Source of the DNA: Pelagibius sp050290145
GTDB taxonomy: Bacteria; Pseudomonadota; Alphaproteobacteria; Kiloniellales; Kiloniellaceae
Length of the DNA: 7,347 bases
Direction: 5' to 3'
Assembly (NCBI GenBank): GCA_050290145.1
Contig: JBNKHC010000344.1
Span: forward strand, 1 to 7,347
Shown: positions 5,168 to 7,347 of the stretch, one piece after another
Layout of the letters: each line of letters begins with the position of its first letter
Position numbering within the stretch: the first letter of the stretch is position 1
Position numbers and translations under genes: made by a program
Notes under the pieces: generated by a model
Told to the model about the DNA's origin: nothing
What the model saw: only the letters and a program-made list of their open reading frames with translations
Database searches by the model: none

Positions 5168-7159
5168 ATGCCCCTCGCCTTGTTCGGCGGCATCTCTGTC
5201 ACCACCCCGGCCGGCGACGCCGTCGCCCTGCCGACCCGCAAGACCGCCCTGGTCCTGGCGGTGCTCGCCCTGCTGGGCGACAAGGGCGCGACCCGCGATG
5301 CCCTGGTGGAGTGGATCTGGCCGGAGCGTGCCGAAGGCCAGGGCAAGTCCAGCCTGCGCCAGGCCCTGACCGCGATCCGCAAGGCCCTGCCGACGGTGCT
5401 GGAAGGCGCCGGCGTGGAAACCGAGCAGGACACTGTGCGGCTGAGCGGCGCGGCGGAGCTCATCGACATCCACCGCTTCGAGCAGCAGGCGCAGGCCGGC
5501 GGGCGCGGCGCGCTGGCCGAGGCCGCAACCCTCTACAGCGGCGAACTGCTGGAGGGCGTCCCGCTCAGCGGGGCGCTGGAAAACCTCGTGGCCGCGCAGC
5601 GCGCGCAGCTGCGCCAGGAGGCGCTGGATCTGGCCGAGCGCCTGAGCGAAGAGTCCGGGCTTTCGAAGGCCGAGCAGGCCGCCTGCGAAGCCCTGGCGAA
5701 CCGGCTGCTGGCGGCGGACCCGGCCGCCGAGGCCGCGCACCGCGCGCTGATCCGCCTGCGCCTGGCCGAGGGCCAGCCCAACGCCGCGCGCCGCCAGCTG
5801 GAGCGCTGCGCAGAGGCGGTGAAACGCGACCTGGGGGTCGAGCCGGAAGCCCGCACCCTGGCGCTGCTGAACGGCACGGCCCCGGCGGAGACGCCCGCGG
5901 CTGCGGTGGCGGCACCGCCGCGGCGGGACACTCTGGTGACGTCGGCCGCCGCCCCCGACCGCCGCGGCCAGCCCAGCGTCGTGGTCATGCCCTTCGACGA
6001 CCTGGGCGGCCGGGACGGCGACGTCTTCGCCGACGGCGTGGTGGAGGAGATCACCTCGGCCCTGTCGCGCATCAAGGACTTCTTCGTCATCGCCCGGCAG
6101 TCGGCCTTCACCTACAAGGGCCGCTTCGTCGACGTGCGCGAGGTCGGGCGCGACCTCGGCGTCGGCTACGCCGTGGAAGGCACCGTGCGGCGCGGCGGCG
6201 AGCGGGTGCGCATCACCGTGCAGCTGGTGGAAACGGCAAGCGGCCGCCAGCTGTGGTCGGAGCGCTACGAGGACGACCGCTCGGAGCTCTTCGACCTGCA
6301 GGACCGCATCGCCTCCCAGGTCGCCGGTGCCATCAACCCCTCGATCCGCGCCTCGGAGATCGAGCGGGCGCGCCAGACCCCGCCGGAGAACCTGCAGGCC
6401 TATGACCTGGTGCTGCAGGCCCTGCCCCACTTCTGGGCGCACCACCGCGAAGACAACCTCAAGGCCCTGGCGCTCTTCGAAGCGGCCTTGGCGCGCGATC
6501 CGGACTATGGCGTCGCCCTGGCCTTCAAGGCCTGGTGCCACGCCCAGCAGACCTGCTACCTCTGGACCGAGAAGCCCGCCGAGGAGCGCGTTCTGGCCGC
6601 CGCCGCCGCGGACAGGGCGGCCCAGCATGTGCACGACCACGCCACCGCCCTGGCGGCCATCGGCGCCGCCTACGGCATGACCACCACCGACCAGGCGCGC
6701 GCCGAGAGCTTCATCGAGCGCAGCCTCGCCCTCGACCCCAACAACGCCTGGGGCTGGCTGCGCGCCGGCTGGCAACGGGTCTTCTTCCGCGACTTCGAGA
6801 ACGCCATCGCCAGTTTCGAGCGGGCGCTCAGCCTCAGCCCCTTCGACCCCTTCACCTTCAACATGTACTTCGGCATGGCGGCAGCCCATGCGGAGATCGG
6901 CAAGTTCCAGGAAGCGGTCAACCTGGTGCAGAAAGGCCTGCGCGCGGCCCCCGGCGTCACCTGGGCCTACCGCATGCTGGCGGCCTATCACGCGCAGCTC
7001 GGCAACAAAGAGAAAGCCGCCGAAGCGCTGGCGGAGTTCAGCCGCCACTATCCCGGCATCACCATAGAGCGGATGCGCCAGAGCATGCCGCCGACGCTGC
7101 ACCTCAGCAATCCCGCCTACTGGGAAGGCATGCGCAAGGCCGGCTTTCCGGAGAAATAG
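5168..7159 (+). CDS. BTAD/winged-helix, TolB-like and TPR regulator protein
   Basis: A 663-residue soluble protein with no signal peptide or membrane helix. Residues 1-95 form the short winged-helix DNA-binding module of BTAD/SARP-type activators (LALFGGISV, KTALVLAVLALLG, DALVEWIWPE, SSLRQALTAIRKAL). Residues about 98-235 are the helical BTAD domain, ending AVKRDLGVEPEARTLALL. An Ala/Pro linker spans 236-268. Residues 269-390 are a TolB-N-like module: SVVVMPFDDLGGRDGDVFADG, FVIARQSAFTYKG, VREVGRDLGVGYAVEGTVRR, GRQLWSERYEDD, LFDLQDRIA. Residues about 405-630 are TPR repeats, clearest at 430-456, 510-557 and 565-625. In many alphaproteobacteria the same TolB-TPR tail is fused to a class III adenylate/guanylate cyclase domain; here the DNA-binding BTAD head takes that place and no cyclase motif is present. 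It is probably an activator that responds to a protein or ligand through the tail. The ATG at 5168 follows AAAAGG (5154-5159) at eight bases; a TTG at 5162 is too close to that site. It converges on the next gene with a 9-bp gap. Confidence 0.88.
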   Translation: MPLALFGGISVTTPAGDAVALPTRKTALVLAVLALLGDKGATRDALVEWIWPERAEGQGKSSLRQALTAIRKALPTVLEGAGVETEQDTVRLSGAAELIDIHRFEQQAQAGGRGALAEAATLYSGELLEGVPLSGALENLVAAQRAQLRQEALDLAERLSEESGLSKAEQAACEALANRLLAADPAAEAAHRALIRLRLAEGQPNAARRQLERCAEAVKRDLGVEPEARTLALLNGTAPAETPAAAVAAPPRRDTLVTSAAAPDRRGQPSVVVMPFDDLGGRDGDVFADGVVEEITSALSRIKDFFVIARQSAFTYKGRFVDVREVGRDLGVGYAVEGTVRRGGERVRITVQLVETASGRQLWSERYEDDRSELFDLQDRIASQVAGAINPSIRASEIERARQTPPENLQAYDLVLQALPHFWAHHREDNLKALALFEAALARDPDYGVALAFKAWCHAQQTCYLWTEKPAEERVLAAAAADRAAQHVHDHATALAAIGAAYGMTTTDQARAESFIERSLALDPNNAWGWLRAGWQRVFFRDFENAIASFERALSLSPFDPFTFNMYFGMAAAHAEIGKFQEAVNLVQKGLRAAPGVTWAYRMLAAYHAQLGNKEKAAEALAEFSRHYPGITIERMRQSMPPTLHLSNPAYWEGMRKAGFPEK

Positions 7160-7163
7160 GCCC

Positions 7164-7184
7164 GCCGCTTAGTTGAGCAGCGGC
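7164..7184. terminator. Weak hairpin between convergent gene ends
   Basis: GCCGCT (7164-7169) and AGCGGC (7179-7184) can pair around a nine-base loop, spanning the stop of the minus-strand gene. It begins five bases after the BTAD stop. There is no T run after it on the plus strand, so it is at best a weak or rho-assisted terminator. Confidence 0.3.
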
Positions 7185-7347
7185 CCCGCGTCGCTTTCGG
7201 GGTCCCCGGACTCCTTGCCCGCCGGCAGGGTGAGGTTGAAGCCGGCACCCCTGGCCGGGTCGAGAGGCTGCAGGGTGGCGACGAGGCCGCGGCGCTTCAG
7301 GTCCAGAAGGTGCCGGCCGAGACGGCCGAAGAGGGTCTCGCCGCTCT
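7169..7347 (-). CDS. Unidentified protein, C-terminal end only (5' end outside window)
   Basis: Reading the minus strand from the right edge, one frame stays open for 59 codons to a TAA at 7171-7169. The peptide has a basic amphipathic stretch, LFGRLGRHLLDLKRRGLVATL, a link QPLDPARG, then AGFNLTLPAG and an acidic tail KESGDPESDAGPLLN. Codon usage is strongly GC-ending like the neighbouring genes, and the stop falls 9 bp from the convergent BTAD gene stop, a normal arrangement for a real gene. The GFNLTLP ending is loosely like the last strand of a histidine-kinase ATPase domain, but the upstream part does not show the glycine boxes of that fold, so I do not assign a function. The fragment is too short for more. 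Confidence 0.6.
   Translation of the reverse strand, partial: SGETLFGRLGRHLLDLKRRGLVATLQPLDPARGAGFNLTLPAGKESGDPESDAGPLLN

Noticed and set aside
4709..7102. Open minus-strand frame of 797 codons antisense to the BTAD regulator
   Set aside because: The composition is repetitive Gln/Gly/Ala/Arg with no motif, and the plus strand encodes clear BTAD, TolB-like and TPR domains. I see no sign of a true overlapping gene.

Overview
The window is high-GC DNA with dense coding on both strands, short gaps and GC-ending codons. The gene set suggests a free-living alphaproteobacterium, possibly of the Rhodospirillales/Kiloniellales type. This rests on the alphaproteobacterial look of XerC and dihydrolipoyl dehydrogenase, a DUF1127 small protein, and a BTAD/TolB-like/TPR regulator. 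The taxonomy is an inference from protein style, because there is no rRNA or marker alignment to support it.

Layout: (1) 1-386 (+) is the C-terminal half of the tyrosine recombinase XerC, cut by the window edge. (2) 387-568 is an AT-richer gap leading to a small secreted CigR/RcnB-like protein at 569-1021 (+), whose Shine-Dalgarno lies inside a perfect 12-bp palindrome. (3) A strong hairpin at 1051-1080 ends this gene and the convergent MFS transporter at 1087-2352 (-). (4) The MFS gene diverges from a HAD phosphatase at 2448-3119 (+). Their 95-bp gap holds an extended -10 so close to the HAD ATG that its mRNA should be leaderless, plus an overlapping -10-like hexamer on the other strand and an inverted repeat. 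(5) lpdA at 3132-4541 (-) converges on the HAD gene. (6) 4542-4758 contains a hairpin terminator and the lpdA leader. (7) A 75-aa DUF1127 protein at 4759-4986 (-) diverges from a 663-aa BTAD/TolB-like/TPR regulator at 5168-7159 (+). Their 181-bp gap carries an inverted repeat and repeated TTCAAGGG boxes. (8) 7169-7347 (-) is the C-terminal tail of an unidentified gene cut by the right edge.

The genes do not form one pathway. Apart from the divergent pairs, each looks like its own transcription unit. xerC (chromosome dimer resolution) and lpdA (E3 of 2-oxoacid dehydrogenases) are housekeeping; the others are transport, phosphatase, envelope or regulatory genes. I see no mobile element, CRISPR array, tRNA/rRNA, toxin-antitoxin or defence system. 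The points most worth following up are regulatory: the leaderless bidirectional promoter, the palindromic ribosome-binding site, and the BTAD-TolB-TPR regulator facing the DUF1127 gene across a possible operator.
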